Assembly: GCA_905206345.1 (NCBI GenBank)
Contig: CAJLGW010000001.1
Span: 30,241 to 94,240 of the forward strand
Direction: 5' to 3'
DNA length: 64,000 nucleotides
DNA from: an uncultured Sutterella sp.
GTDB lineage: Bacteria > Pseudomonadota > Gammaproteobacteria > Burkholderiales > Burkholderiaceae_F
The notes beneath the pieces are model-generated. The model saw only the letters and a list, made by a program, of their open reading frames with translations. It did not search any database and was not told the origin of the DNA. This document shows positions 25,588 to 35,911 of the stretch, one piece after another. A program made the translations under genes and the position numbers. Positions within the stretch are counted from its first letter, which is position 1. Every line of letters begins with the position of its first letter.

Positions 25588-28377
25588 ATGTTTTCTGAGC
25601 TTTTAACCAAAATTTTCGGCAGTCGTAACGATCGCTTGATTAAACAATATCGTCGCCAATGTGTCGCTATCAACAAATTGGAAGATTCGATGAAGGCGCT
25701 CACGGATGAGCAACTTCAAGCCAAAACACAAGAATTTCGCGATCGTTTGGCCAAGGGTGAAACCTTAGAAGCATTGTTGCCTGAAGCTTTCGCAGTCGTT
25801 CGTGAAGCCAGTGTCCGTGTGTTGGGCATGCGTCACTTTGATGTGCAGTTAATCGGCGGTATGGTGCTCAATGATGGCAAGATTGCTGAAATGCGTACCG
25901 GTGAAGGTAAGACTTTGACGGCAACGTTAGCCGTTTACTTAAATGCGTTGCCTGCCAAGGGTGTACACGTTGTGACGGTCAATGATTATTTGGCTCGCCG
26001 TGACGCCGAATGGATGGGCCGCCTCTACAATTTCTTAGGTTTGAGCGTCGGTACGATTTATAGCCAACAACCCAACGAAGAAAAGGTGTTGGCTTACGCT
26101 GCCGATATCACGTACGGTACCAATAACGAATTCGGTTTCGACTACTTGCGTGACAACATGGAGTACGACATTAACCACCGTCGCCAACGCGGTTTGGCTT
26201 ATGCTATCGTTGACGAAGTGGACTCCATTTTGATTGACGAAGCCCGTACGCCGTTGATTATTTCGGGCCCGGCCGATGACAATACCGATCTCTATGCTCA
26301 AATCAACGAGATTCCGTCACTTTTGACGCGTCAAGCAACCGAAGACGGTGAAGGTGATTATTGGGTCGATGAAAAGGCTCATCAAGTCTACATTTCTGAA
26401 GCTGGTCATGAACACATTGAACAAATTTTGACAGAACGCGGCATGATTCCAGCCGGTCAAAGTTTGTACTCCGGTCAAAACATCATTTTGATGCACCATT
26501 TGCAAGCCAGTTTGCGTGCTCACGCTCTCTTTAAGCGCGACCAACACTATGTTGTGCAAAACGGCGAAATCGTGATCGTTGACGAATTTACGGGTCGTTT
26601 GATGCCGGGTCGTCGCTGGTCTGAAGGTTTGCACCAAGCTGTTGAAGCTAAGGAAGGTGTGAAAATCAATCAAGAAAATCAAACGTTTGCTTCTATTACG
26701 TTCCAAAACTACTTCCGTATGTATACGAAGTTGTCCGGTATGACGGGTACGGCCGATACGGAAGCTTACGAATTCCAAGACATTTACGGTTTGGAAACGG
26801 TTGTGATTCCGACCCATCGTGCGATGATTCGTGATGACCAACAAGACAAGGTTTTCCGCACGGTTGACGAAAAGTATCGTGCCATTGTTGAAGACATCAA
26901 AGAATGTTGCCAACGTGAACAACCGGTGCTTTTGGGGACGACCTCAATTGAGAACTCTGAAGCTTTGAGCCAATTGTTGACGAAAGAAGGCATTAGCCAC
27001 AATGTCTTAAATGCTAAGCAACACGAAAAAGAAGCACAAATCGTACTTGAAGCCGGTCGCCCTGGCATGGTGACCATTGCTACCAACATGGCCGGTCGTG
27101 GTACCGACATCGTGTTGGGGGGTGGCATTAATAAGATTATTGATTCCATCCAAAAGAATGAAGAATTGACCGAAGAACAAAAGACGGCTGAAATCGAAAA
27201 GATGCGTGAAGCTTGGAAGGTTGAACACGAAAAGGTTGTTCAAGCCGGTGGTTTGCGCATTATCGGTAGTGAACGTCACGAATCCCGTCGTATTGACAAC
27301 CAATTGCGCGGTCGTGCCGGTCGTCAAGGTGACCCGGGTTCTTCATGCTTTTATTTGTCGATGGAAGACCCGTTGTTGCGCATCTTCGGTGGTGACCGTA
27401 TGCGTGCTATTGCCGATAAGTTAAATCTTGAAGAAGGCGTGGCCATTGAGTCCAACATGCTTTCTCGCATGATTGAAAGTGCTCAACGTAAGGTGGAAGG
27501 TCGTAACTACGATATTCGTAAGCAATTGCTCGAATTCGATGACGTTCAAAATGACCAACGTCGTGAGATTTATCGCTTACGTAACGAAATCCTCGAAAGC
27601 CAAGACATGAGCGAAATGATAACGAGCTTGCGTCACGGGTTCTTTACGGACTTGTTCCGTGCTTTTGTGCCTGCTGATACGGTTGAAGAACAATGGGATT
27701 TGAAGGGATTGCAAGAGGTGCTTGCCAATGAATGGGGTATCAGCATGGACTTCGAAGCTCAATTGGAAAAGAGCAATTCTGTGACCGATGAAGACTTGTT
27801 GGAAATGTTGGTCGCTGAAGCAGATCGCATCTACAATGAAAAGGTCGAGTTGGCCGGTGCTCAAGCCATGTCTGACTTTGCCCGTCAAGTGACGTTACAA
27901 GTGTTGGATCACATCTGGCGCTCTCACATTACAGCTTTGGATGCCTTGCGTCAAGGCATTTATTTGCGTGGCTATGCTCAAAAGCAACCGAAGCAAGAGT
28001 ATAAGCGTGAAGCCTTTGCCATGTTTGAAACGTTGTTGGATCGTGTGCGTGAAAACGTTATGCGCGTGATGATGACGGTTCATGTCCAAACGCGTGAAGA
28101 AATGGAAGAGCAACAACGCTTAGCTCAAGAAGCTGAAGCCCAAGCTCAAATGATGGCTGACCAAGCTGCTCAAAAGGCTCAAGGTGCCCGAGAGTTGCAA
28201 GGTGAACAAGCCAATCATACGGTGCGTGATGATGAAGGCAATGAGTTGTCCTTCACGGGCATGTCACCCTATGGTGTCGATTTAGATAAGGTGGATTGGC
28301 GTGGTGTTTCTCGTAACGCTCAATGCCCGTGCGGTTCCGGTAAGAAGTTTAAAAACTGTCACGGCCACATTGCCTAA
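25588..28377 (+). CDS. secA: Preprotein translocase ATPase SecA
   Basis: A 929-residue motor that drives proteins through SecYEG. Walker A is [14 protein letters not shown] and Walker B is [20 protein letters not shown]. Downstream are [19 protein letters not shown], the NBD2 motifs [14 protein letters not shown] and [15 protein letters not shown], and a Gln/Ala-rich helical region. The C-terminal zinc-binding tail [14 protein letters not shown] binds SecB and lipids. AAGG precedes the ATG by about 8 bases. The leader holds a strong hairpin. A hairpin terminator follows 13 bases after the stop. Confidence 0.98.
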   Translation: MFSELLTKIFGSRNDRLIKQYRRQCVAINKLEDSMKALTDEQLQAKTQEFRDRLAKGETLEALLPEAFAVVREASVRVLGMRHFDVQLIGGMVLNDGKIAEMRTGEGKTLTATLAVYLNALPAKGVHVVTVNDYLARRDAEWMGRLYNFLGLSVGTIYSQQPNEEKVLAYAADITYGTNNEFGFDYLRDNMEYDINHRRQRGLAYAIVDEVDSILIDEARTPLIISGPADDNTDLYAQINEIPSLLTRQATEDGEGDYWVDEKAHQVYISEAGHEHIEQILTERGMIPAGQSLYSGQNIILMHHLQASLRAHALFKRDQHYVVQNGEIVIVDEFTGRLMPGRRWSEGLHQAVEAKEGVKINQENQTFASITFQNYFRMYTKLSGMTGTADTEAYEFQDIYGLETVVIPTHRAMIRDDQQDKVFRTVDEKYRAIVEDIKECCQREQPVLLGTTSIENSEALSQLLTKEGISHNVLNAKQHEKEAQIVLEAGRPGMVTIATNMAGRGTDIVLGGGINKIIDSIQKNEELTEEQKTAEIEKMREAWKVEHEKVVQAGGLRIIGSERHESRRIDNQLRGRAGRQGDPGSSCFYLSMEDPLLRIFGGDRMRAIADKLNLEEGVAIESNMLSRMIESAQRKVEGRNYDIRKQLLEFDDVQNDQRREIYRLRNEILESQDMSEMITSLRHGFFTDLFRAFVPADTVEEQWDLKGLQEVLANEWGISMDFEAQLEKSNSVTDEDLLEMLVAEADRIYNEKVELAGAQAMSDFARQVTLQVLDHIWRSHITALDALRQGIYLRGYAQKQPKQEYKREAFAMFETLLDRVRENVMRVMMTVHVQTREEMEEQQRLAQEAEAQAQMMADQAAQKAQGARELQGEQANHTVRDDEGNELSFTGMSPYGVDLDKVDWRGVSRNAQCPCGSGKKFKNCHGHIA

Positions 28378-28390
28378 TCAATGACAACTA

Positions 28391-28412
28391 AGAGGCGCGA
28401 AAGCGCCTCTTT
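28391..28412 (+). terminator. Rho-independent terminator after secA
   Basis: AGAGGCGC and GCGCCTCT form a perfect 8-bp stem with a GAAA tetraloop, followed by a short T run. Confidence 0.8.
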
Positions 28413-28432
28413 CAATTTGAGGAAATAGAAAA

Positions 28433-29299
28433 ATGAGTCAACCCTCTCGAGCTGTCACTCTCGTCTCCTGTGGCGTTTTATTTAATGAGCAAGGCCAATG
28501 TTTAATCAGTTCTCGCCCGGAAGGCAAGGTCTATGCTGGGTGGTGGGAGTTTCCGGGCGGTAAGATGGAATTTGGTGAAACGCCTCACGCAGCACTTGTT
28601 CGTGAAATGAGAGAAGAGTTAGGCATGAAAATTCATGCGAGTTCTCCCTGGGTTACGGTTATTCATGAGTATCCTCATGCCTGTGTGAAATTGCATTTTT
28701 TGCGTTGTTGGGACTATAGCTGCGAGCCCCGGTCATTGGAACATCAGTCCTTTGGTTTCTTTGATTTAGATAAGTGGCCGGAACCCATGTTGCCGGCAAC
28801 GAAACCCTTGGCCCGTTGGTTGGCACTTCCCAAACATTGGATGCGCTTAGAAAGTGATAAGGAAACGATTTTAAACGCTTTAGAAGCGCAAGATGGTCGT
28901 CAATTTGACGCAGTTATGCTTGGCGTGAAAAATGCGTCAGAAATCGATTTTTGGCGCTCTGAGTTGGAACGATTTGGGGTAAAGAGTTTCTGGGTTAGCG
29001 CAAAATGCTCTGAAGAACTTCAAAAGCAAGCCGATGGTGTGTATTTGGAAGAGGTCGAAGACTTGCCCTTGGCAATGCATGAAAATATTGCAGGCCCCGC
29101 AGAACCGCAAGCTTGGGATGCCTATGAACAAGCCGGTGTTTTATTTGCTTGGGCACCTGAATTTGTTCGTGTTGGATCAAGTGCTTGGGAGCGACTTTTG
29201 ATGGAAAATCCGCTTCCTATTTATTTAAGCAATGTTCGAATCGACAATGAAAAACATTTGCGCCCGCATGGGGCGCATGGTTGGATTGAGAAAATCTAG
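28433..29299 (+). CDS. mutT: NUDIX hydrolase MutT with degenerate C-terminal ThiE-like half
   Basis: A 288-residue protein. Residues 1 to about 130 are a MutT-type NUDIX domain that sanitises 8-oxo-dGTP; the NUDIX box is complete, with GKMEFGE, seven residues, then REMREELGM. The remaining 150 residues resemble the thiamine-phosphate-synthase-like half found fused to MutT in betaproteobacteria but are strongly diverged, with no clear phosphate-binding GGxx loop. GAGGAAA precedes the ATG. It lies directly after the secA terminator and converges on yacG with no bases between the stops. MutT function is likely; the C-terminal role is unknown. Confidence 0.85.
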   Translation: MSQPSRAVTLVSCGVLFNEQGQCLISSRPEGKVYAGWWEFPGGKMEFGETPHAALVREMREELGMKIHASSPWVTVIHEYPHACVKLHFLRCWDYSCEPRSLEHQSFGFFDLDKWPEPMLPATKPLARWLALPKHWMRLESDKETILNALEAQDGRQFDAVMLGVKNASEIDFWRSELERFGVKSFWVSAKCSEELQKQADGVYLEEVEDLPLAMHENIAGPAEPQAWDAYEQAGVLFAWAPEFVRVGSSAWERLLMENPLPIYLSNVRIDNEKHLRPHGAHGWIEKI

Positions 29300-29524
29300 C
29301 TATTTCTTTTGGCTCTTTTCTTCCGGTATGGAGGAAAAGAGCTTTTGGGCTAATTCGTCGGCTTCGTTTGAAGAGTTTTGCATGGCTTCGCCACGAATGA
29401 CATAACTGTCACTGGCCCATTCACCCAAATCAATTAACTTGCAGCGTTCACTGCAAAACGGTCGATAGGGGAACTTATCTGACCACTCAACAGACTTTCC
29501 GCACGTAGGGCATTTAACGATCAT
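29300..29524 (-). CDS. yacG: DNA gyrase inhibitor YacG
   Basis: A 74-residue zinc-ribbon protein. Four cysteines are arranged as [10 protein letters not shown] and, about 15 residues later, [13 protein letters not shown], the YacG signature; the family binds gyrase B. The C-terminal tail of about 25 residues is hydrophilic. The start codon overlaps the coaE stop (ATGA on the minus strand), the usual coaE-yacG pairing. Confidence 0.94.
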   Translation of the reverse strand: MIVKCPTCGKSVEWSDKFPYRPFCSERCKLIDLGEWASDSYVIRGEAMQNSSNEADELAQKLFSSIPEEKSQKK

Positions 29525-30150
29525 ACCGGTTCTCCACTTTTGGGGGATTGACTGGCCATTTGAAGGTAAAAGTCGTGTAAACGCGTTACTTGTTGAGTGA
29601 CGTGTTCTGGCGTTGATTCATTCACAATGACTTCGTTGGCAATGGCTTTACGAGCTTCGCGAGAGGCTTGACTCATAATGATGGCTTGCGTTTGTTCGCG
29701 CGATAATCCGGAGCGTGCCATAACGCGTTCAATTTGTGTTTCAACCTCACAGTCAATCACTAAAACACGATCACAACGATCGAGCCAAGCAGAACTTTCT
29801 GCCAAAAGGGGAACGACCAAAATTACGTACGGTGCGTCACTATGCTGAGCAATTGAAGCCATCGCCACTTGAGCAATGAGCGGATGCAAAATGGCTTCAA
29901 GCGCTTGTCGTTTTTCTGCATCTTTAAAAACCAATTCTCGCATCTTGGCGCGATCAAGTTGACCAGCGTCGTTAAAAATTTCATCGCCAAACTTTTGATG
30001 AATTGCATCGATGGCAAGTCCGTTCGGTGCCGTGAGGGCATGACTGATGAGATCGGTGTCGATGACAGGAACACCGAGCGAAGCAAATGCGTTACTGGCT
30101 AATGTTTTGCCGGCACCAATGCCGCCGGTAAGACCAACAATCCAAGGCAT
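29521..30150 (-). CDS. coaE: Dephospho-CoA kinase CoaE
   Basis: A 209-residue P-loop kinase performing the last step of coenzyme A synthesis. It begins with [14 protein letters not shown] (Walker A), followed by [24 protein letters not shown] and [15 protein letters not shown] precedes the ATG. Its 3' end overlaps yacG by four bases. In many proteobacteria pilD lies next to coaE-yacG, but there is no pilD here; a tRNA gene and its terminator lie upstream. Confidence 0.96.
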   Translation of the reverse strand: MPWIVGLTGGIGAGKTLASNAFASLGVPVIDTDLISHALTAPNGLAIDAIHQKFGDEIFNDAGQLDRAKMRELVFKDAEKRQALEAILHPLIAQVAMASIAQHSDAPYVILVVPLLAESSAWLDRCDRVLVIDCEVETQIERVMARSGLSREQTQAIIMSQASREARKAIANEVIVNESTPEHVTQQVTRLHDFYLQMASQSPKSGEPV

Positions 30151-30244
30151 ATTATCCCTTTGTCTGAGAATTCAGTGAAACTGAGAAAAATTATACGTTG
30201 GAAAAAATTTGAAGGATAGGAAGAAAGACTGATTTGGAGAAAAT

Positions 30245-30277
30245 AAAAAAGCGACCTTTGAAAAAAGTCGCTTTTTT
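30245..30277 (-). terminator. Terminator after tRNA-Pro
   Basis: AAAAAAGCGAC (30245-30255) pairs perfectly with GTCGCTTTTTT (30267-30277). On the minus strand it ends in a T run, just past the tRNA 3' end. The structure is symmetrical enough to work from either side. Confidence 0.85.
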
Positions 30278-30283
30278 GAAATC

Positions 30284-30360
<77 letters not shown>

Positions 30361-30375
30361 AATTATCCGTCATTG

Positions 30376-31371
30376 CTAGACATCTCTCTCAACAACGAAG
30401 GATAATAATTGTATCAGGGAATTTTTGAAAATGCAAGGAGAAATTGCATTTAATGCATTTTTGCCATTTTCTAATTCCATTTTTGCGCGTTTTTTACAAC
30501 GATCGATGGCATTGGTACGACGGATAATGGCCGAAATTTGTTCAAAATCTCCGTGGCCATTGCGAATAGCATCTTCGATGAAGGCCTTTTCTTCAGGAGT
30601 CGTTTCTTCCAAGGCATAGATCACCGGCAACGTGACTTTACCTTCGGCAAAGTCTGCTCCAATTTGCTTACCACTTTGAGCAGGGTCTCCCGAGTAATCC
30701 AAAATGTCATCGGCAATTTGGAAAGCGTTACCCAAAGCCATGGTGTAATCCACCAGAGCTTTTTCTTGTTCGGGGGTAGCATTGGCGATGGCAGCGGCCA
30801 TCTTGGCAGCGGCCGCAAAAAGAACAGAGGTTTTGCGCTCAATGACACGAAGGTAGCGTTCTTCATTAACGGAAGGGTCGTGTGCATTTTGCATTTGAAT
30901 GACTTCGCCTTCGCTCAAAACATTGGCTGCACCCGATAGTGTTTCCATGACTTTGAGGTTGCCGATACGCACCATCATTTGGAAGGAGCGCGTGTACATG
31001 AAGTCACCCACCAAAACAGCAATGCCGTTATTCCATTTGGCGTTGGCCGTTTCACGACCTCTTCTCATCATGCCTTCATCAACAACATCATCATGCATGA
31101 GTGTTGCCGTATGAAGCATTTCGATTGTGGCGCCTAACTCTTGGTGAACGGTACCTTCATAGCCGAGAGCCTTGGCCATCAACATTAATAAGGCAGGGCG
31201 CATTCGCTTGCCACCGGCTTCGGTGATATAAGCACCGACTTCTGCCACCATCGGGCTTTGACTATTTTGTAGTTCCTCGTGAAGGATGCGGTCAACGGCA
31301 CGCAAGTCCTCGGCAATAGGAGCTAGGGCAGCTTTTACGCTACTGATTTGAGAAGATTGAGTATTTGTCAT
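30376..31371 (-). CDS. ispB: Octaprenyl/polyprenyl diphosphate synthase IspB
   Basis: A 331-residue trans-prenyltransferase making the ubiquinone side chain. The first aspartate-rich motif is in MHDDVVDEG and the second in IADDILDYSG; GGKRMRPALLMLMAKALG is the substrate-binding segment near residue 55. ATG 31371 (MTNTQSSQ) is chosen; the frame extends 24 codons upstream but those residues are not family-like and would overlap a terminator. The C-terminus ends LLSFVVERDV, as in the family. Chain length of the product cannot be read from the sequence. Confidence 0.93.
   Translation of the reverse strand: MTNTQSSQISSVKAALAPIAEDLRAVDRILHEELQNSQSPMVAEVGAYITEAGGKRMRPALLMLMAKALGYEGTVHQELGATIEMLHTATLMHDDVVDEGMMRRGRETANAKWNNGIAVLVGDFMYTRSFQMMVRIGNLKVMETLSGAANVLSEGEVIQMQNAHDPSVNEERYLRVIERKTSVLFAAAAKMAAAIANATPEQEKALVDYTMALGNAFQIADDILDYSGDPAQSGKQIGADFAEGKVTLPVIYALEETTPEEKAFIEDAIRNGHGDFEQISAIIRRTNAIDRCKKRAKMELENGKNALNAISPCIFKNSLIQLLSFVVERDV
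30408..30436 (-). promoter_or_regulatory. Promoter for tRNA-Pro inside the 3' end of ispB
   Basis: On the minus strand TTGCAT (30436-30431), a 17-base spacer, and TACAAT (30413-30408) make a near-consensus sigma-70 promoter. It lies wholly within the last codons of ispB and about 48 bases upstream of the mature tRNA 5' end. Confidence 0.65.
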
Positions 31372-31417
31372 AATCCGAGAATTATAAGCGAAAGCAAGGT
31401 GTTGCGAGCAAAAAATA

Positions 31418-31441
31418 GGGGAGGACTTTTTTATCCTCCCC
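31418..31441 (-). terminator. Terminator after the Pit transporter gene
   Basis: GGGGAGGA and TCCTCCCC form a perfect 8-bp stem around an 8-base loop, with TATTTTTTG following on the minus strand, 19 bases past the stop. Confidence 0.85.
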
Positions 31442-31459
31442 AATGAACCAATCCGCTAC

Positions 31460-33685
31460 TTAGATTTTGTCATCGTTTTCATCGTGATTGAGTTTTTGCA
31501 AAAGCATCGCGATGATTTCGTAGTGATTGATGAAGTCTCGAGCAAAGAGCAAGAACGTTAAATAAAGCTCGCAACCACGAGAAGAGATACCGGCATCGGG
31601 TCCCATTCTCAAGAGCTTTTCTTGAATTTCTTCCGTGCGAGACATCAACTTCACAGCATTTTTGCGCAAAGCATCAATGTCACCGCGACCGTTAACATTG
31701 CCGACCACTTCGACTAACAACATGGCCAAATCAGCTAAATCCTGTCCCGGTTCACCCGTGAAGGTGCGGTGACGGTTAGCAATATGTTCTTTGGTCAAGC
31801 GTGACAAATTCTGTAAGGAGCGACCAACTTCACGCAAGTTCGTGTACGTACGGAAGTAGGCATAGCGTGCATCGAAGTCTTCCTTCGTTGGTTTGTGACG
31901 AGAGTTGGACATGCGGTAGTAGACGCTACGTTCTTTCGTGAGCAAATCAAAGTGCTCATTGGTAGCTTCCTTCGCGCGACGCAAACCGGATTCGCTGTCG
32001 TTTAAGAAGTTTTCGACGATGTTGTTAAAGAGACTAACCGTCGTGCAGAGTTCCTCGCCCACACGCTTATTGAGCAATTCACGAATCATCGGAACGTCGT
32101 AGCGAACGTTACGTTCGGCCTTGTAAGCCATTTCTTGGCGCTTGAAGCGTTGATTGGAACGAACTAAGAGGAAAATAGCAAAGAGCGACAAGAGGAAGGA
32201 TAAGGGGCCACCGCCGAAGAAGATCAACGTACAAATCGTGCCAGCCAAGGTACTTGCCGTCAAAGCCGTGACGAACCAACCGCTAATCACGGTCAAAACA
32301 CCGGAGATACGATAAACAGCGGTTTCACGATCCCAAGCACCGTCAGCAAATGAAGAACCCATGGCGACCATGAAGGTGACGTAAGTCGTGGACAACGGCA
32401 ACTTCAAAGAGGTGGCAGAGGCAATCAAAATAGCGGACAAAACCAAGTTCACAGAGGCGCGAACATAGTCAAAGGGCAACGGTTCTTCGTCTTTTTCCAA
32501 GGCTTTAGGAACAAAGCGCTTGTTTAAACCATTTTGAACCGACATCGGAATAATTTGATGAACAATATTGTTTAAAACGATACCGGCACGAACAATCACG
32601 CGACCCGGTAAGGAAGAACCAAAGAGTTCGTGATCGCTTTGTTGAGAAGATAAGTTCAAAGACGTTTGCAAAACACGGTGGGCCTTCTTAGAGAACCACA
32701 ACGTTAAACTCATCACGAGACCGGAAGCCAACAAAAAGAACGTATTGGTAGAGGTCGGCTCCAATAAGCCACCCATCATAAATTGTTTATCAGCAACACC
32801 GGAAACTGACCATTGCTCCCAACTATCTAAAGCTGCCAACGGGACACCGACGAAGTTCACCAAGTCGTTACCGGCGAAAGCAAAAGCCAAAGAGAAGGTA
32901 CCGGAGAGAATAACAATCTTGAAGATATTGACCTTAAAAGCCATCATCAAGATTTGGAAGAGAATGCTCAAGCTCACAAACATGAGTGAGGCAATCATAA
33001 ACGTATTGTCATTAATCCATGCGACCCATTCCGGTTGCATGAAGCTAGCATTCTTGGCGCCCTTCATGATCAAGAAGTAGGCGATAGCCGTAACACAGAA
33101 ACCACCGAAGATACCGCCGATTTTGCGATAAGCGCCTTCAAAATGGAAGGAGAATACTAAACGAACAAGGTACTGAACAATCGCACCGGAGAAGAAAGCG
33201 ACAACAACGGAAATAAGAATACCGGAGATGATGGTAAGAGATTTCGTGGTGTTGATGTAATTGAAGACTTCAGCGAAAGAGCCGTCACTTAAATAGATCT
33301 TGAACAAAGCGGCAGCAATGGCACTACCGAGCAATTCAAACACAATGGAAACCGTCGTAGAGGTCGGTAAACCAAGAGAGTTGAACGTATCTAATAAAAT
33401 GATGTCGGAAATCATCACCGCAAAGAAGATGATCATGATTTCGCTAAACGTGAACATTTGCGGGTGGAAGACCCCGGAGCGGGCAATTTCCATCATACCC
33501 GAGGAGAACGTAGCGCCCAATAAAACACCGAGTGTGGCAACCCACATTGTGGTGCGGAATCGAGCGATGCGGCAACCGAGCGCTGAATTTAAGAAGTTCA
33601 CAGCGTCATTACTCACGCCGACAAACAAGTCAAAAATCGCAAGACACCCCAAGAAGCAGAGCATTGCAATATAGTAGTATTCCAT
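31460..33685 (-). CDS. Inorganic phosphate transporter, Pit/PHO4 family, with large cytoplasmic C-terminus
   Basis: A 741-residue membrane protein. The two PHO4 family repeats are visible: GVSNDAVNFLNSALGCR near the N-terminus with the following LGLPTSTTVSIVFELLGS, and later LKLPLSTTYVTFMVAMGSSFADG. Ten or more hydrophobic segments occupy residues 1 to about 515. The last 220 residues are soluble, charged and helical, resembling a PhoU-like regulatory domain. Tandem PhoB-type boxes 57-96 bases upstream suggest induction by phosphate starvation. It is much longer than E. coli PitA (499) because of the extra domain. Probable role: phosphate uptake; other oxyanions cannot be excluded. Confidence 0.88.
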   Translation of the reverse strand: MEYYYIAMLCFLGCLAIFDLFVGVSNDAVNFLNSALGCRIARFRTTMWVATLGVLLGATFSSGMMEIARSGVFHPQMFTFSEIMIIFFAVMISDIILLDTFNSLGLPTSTTVSIVFELLGSAIAAALFKIYLSDGSFAEVFNYINTTKSLTIISGILISVVVAFFSGAIVQYLVRLVFSFHFEGAYRKIGGIFGGFCVTAIAYFLIMKGAKNASFMQPEWVAWINDNTFMIASLMFVSLSILFQILMMAFKVNIFKIVILSGTFSLAFAFAGNDLVNFVGVPLAALDSWEQWSVSGVADKQFMMGGLLEPTSTNTFFLLASGLVMSLTLWFSKKAHRVLQTSLNLSSQQSDHELFGSSLPGRVIVRAGIVLNNIVHQIIPMSVQNGLNKRFVPKALEKDEEPLPFDYVRASVNLVLSAILIASATSLKLPLSTTYVTFMVAMGSSFADGAWDRETAVYRISGVLTVISGWFVTALTASTLAGTICTLIFFGGGPLSFLLSLFAIFLLVRSNQRFKRQEMAYKAERNVRYDVPMIRELLNKRVGEELCTTVSLFNNIVENFLNDSESGLRRAKEATNEHFDLLTKERSVYYRMSNSRHKPTKEDFDARYAYFRTYTNLREVGRSLQNLSRLTKEHIANRHRTFTGEPGQDLADLAMLLVEVVGNVNGRGDIDALRKNAVKLMSRTEEIQEKLLRMGPDAGISSRGCELYLTFLLFARDFINHYEIIAMLLQKLNHDENDDKI

Positions 33686-33741
33686 TTGAAATCTCTAGTT
33701 TTTCATTATGCGGAAAGACTTTTCGGCCAGGCCAAAAAAAG

Positions 33742-33781
33742 TTGTGACAAGTCTATGACATAATTGTGACAAGAATATGAC
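33742..33781 (-). promoter_or_regulatory. Tandem PhoB boxes upstream of Pit transporter gene
   Basis: On the minus strand four heptamers, TGTCATA, TGTCACA, TGTCATA and TGTCACA, follow one another with exactly 4-base spacers (33781 down to 33742). This matches the known Pho box, 11-bp direct repeats of TGTCA-type heptamers, in double dose and in the orientation of the transporter gene. A possible -10 (CATAAT, 33709-33704) lies further downstream. Confidence 0.82.
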
Positions 33782-33827
33782 AAAAATAGCTATTTTTTTC
33801 ATTTTCTTGGAGATTTAACAAAAAAAT

Positions 33828-33852
33828 AGCGCCACAGTGTGACTGTGACGCT
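33828..33852 (-). terminator. Terminator after obg
   Basis: AGCGCCACAGT pairs with ACTGTGACGCT (one mismatch) around GTG. On the minus strand it is followed by TATTTTTTTG, about 28 bases after the obg stop. Confidence 0.85.
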
Positions 33853-33879
33853 ACGTTTGCCAAAAATTAGGCTTTTTTC

Positions 33880-35016
<1,137 letters not shown>

Positions 35017-35035
35017 CTACCTAAACTATTGACAG

Positions 35036-35094
35036 AAAAAGCCATGTCATTCGACATGGCCTTTTTCTTTAATAAGGTGTCTCAAAAATGAGAC
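35036..35094 (-). terminator. Hairpins between rpmA and obg
   Basis: GCCATGTC (35041-35048) pairs perfectly with GACATGGC (35053-35060) and on the minus strand is followed by TTTTTC, a likely terminator or attenuator after rpmA. A second small hairpin (GTCTCA with TGAGAC, 35079-35094) lies before it. Obg expression may depend on readthrough. Confidence 0.7.
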
Positions 35095-35121
35095 AGAAGG
35101 ATCGAATCCCTAATGCCTAAA

Positions 35122-35379
35122 TTAGGCGGGGATAACCTTCACGAAACGGTTATTCTTCGGGCCCTTGACCTCGAACTTGACCGTACCGTCAACCTTAGCA
35201 AACAACGTGTGGTCGCGACCCATGCCGACATTGTCGCCCGGGTGGAATTGCGTACCACGTTGACGAACGATGATGCCACCGGCGTTGATGGCTGCATCAC
35301 CGAAAACCTTTACACCAAGACGCTTAGCTTGGGAATCACGACCGTTGCGGGTAGAGCCGCCGCCCTTTTTATGTGCCAT
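35122..35379 (-). CDS. rpmA: 50S ribosomal protein L27
   Basis: An 85-residue basic protein. It starts [20 protein letters not shown], the L27 N-terminal tail that reaches the peptidyl transferase centre, and contains [20 protein letters not shown] and DGTVKFE. Codon use is strongly biased, as in highly expressed genes. AGAGAG lies upstream of the ATG, and it follows rplU by 27 bases in the standard rplU-rpmA-obg order. Confidence 0.98.
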   Translation of the reverse strand: MAHKKGGGSTRNGRDSQAKRLGVKVFGDAAINAGGIIVRQRGTQFHPGDNVGMGRDHTLFAKVDGTVKFEVKGPKNNRFVKVIPA

Positions 35380-35406
35380 TTTGTATTACTCTCTAAAAAG
35401 TCCAAA

Positions 35407-35718
35407 TTAAGCTGCGATCGTTTCGATCTTGAGCTCAGTGTAGTTTTGACGATGACCAGCGCTCTTGATGGAGTGCTTACGACGACGCATCTTGAAGATG
35501 CGGACCTTGTCGTGACGGCCATGAGAGACGACCGTAGCGGTGACGCTAGCGCCTTCAACGAAGGGAGCGCCAACCTTGAGTTCGTTACCGTCGGAGACAG
35601 CCAAGACTTCAGAAATGGTCACTTGGGAGCCGACTTCAGCGTTCAAGGATTCAACCTTGAGCTTTTCACCAGCAGCGACGCGATATTGCTTACCACCGGT
35701 CTTGATAATTGCGTACAT
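35407..35718 (-). CDS. rplU: 50S ribosomal protein L21
   Basis: A 103-residue protein that binds 23S r[17 protein letters not shown] is the diagnostic L21 start, and [23 protein letters not shown] is split across its conserved basic C-terminal loop. CGAGGT precedes the ATG. A promoter with TTGCAT and AATAAT lies about 105 bases upstream, so the transcript has a sizeable leader with hairpin potential. Confidence 0.98.
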   Translation of the reverse strand: MYAIIKTGGKQYRVAAGEKLKVESLNAEVGSQVTISEVLAVSDGNELKVGAPFVEGASVTATVVSHGRHDKVRIFKMRRRKHSIKSAGHRQNYTELKIETIAA

Positions 35719-35733
35719 TTAAATACCTCGCCC

Positions 35734-35799
35734 GTTTCGCTCAGCCAACGCACTGTCTGCGAAACCTTTTTATTGTTAATCGGTCGGACAATATGTCCG
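35734..35799 (-). promoter_or_regulatory. Structured leader of rplU-rpmA
   Basis: GTTTCGC (35734-35740) pairs with GCGAAAC (35759-35765), and CGGAC (35785-35789) with GTCCG (35795-35799). Both lie between the predicted transcription start and the L21 ATG. Autoregulatory leaders are known for ribosomal operons; a role here is inferred only from position. Confidence 0.35.
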
Positions 35800-35822
35800 C
35801 CTACTATTGCGTGGAGAAGCGG

Positions 35823-35851
35823 ATTATTTCACAAATCAAAGAGTTATGCAA
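35823..35851 (-). promoter_or_regulatory. rplU promoter
   Basis: On the minus strand TTGCAT (35851-35846), a 17-base spacer and AATAAT (35828-35823). Spacing is ideal and both hexamers are close to the sigma-70 consensus. Confidence 0.6.
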
Positions 35852-35883
35852 GTTAATCTTGCGTTTTTTCAATAGAAATTTGT

Positions 35884-35905
35884 AAGGCCCGAATCTTCGG
35901 GCCTT
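35884..35905 (-). terminator. Terminator after rppH
   Basis: AAGGCCCGA and TCGGGCCTT form a perfect 9-bp stem with a 4-base loop six bases past the rppH stop. The T-rich run on the minus strand is short (ACAAATTTC). Confidence 0.65.
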
Positions 35906-35911
35906 GGCGCA

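Noticed and set aside
33782..33797. AAAAATAGCTATTTTT perfect palindrome next to the Pho boxes
   Set aside because: Low-complexity A/T palindrome; not a known operator and expected by chance in an A/T-rich promoter region.
35113..35856. A 247-codon open frame antisense to rpmA and rplU
   Set aside because: Same codon-bias cause. It runs through two certain ribosomal protein genes and their promoter, with no ribosome-binding site of note.
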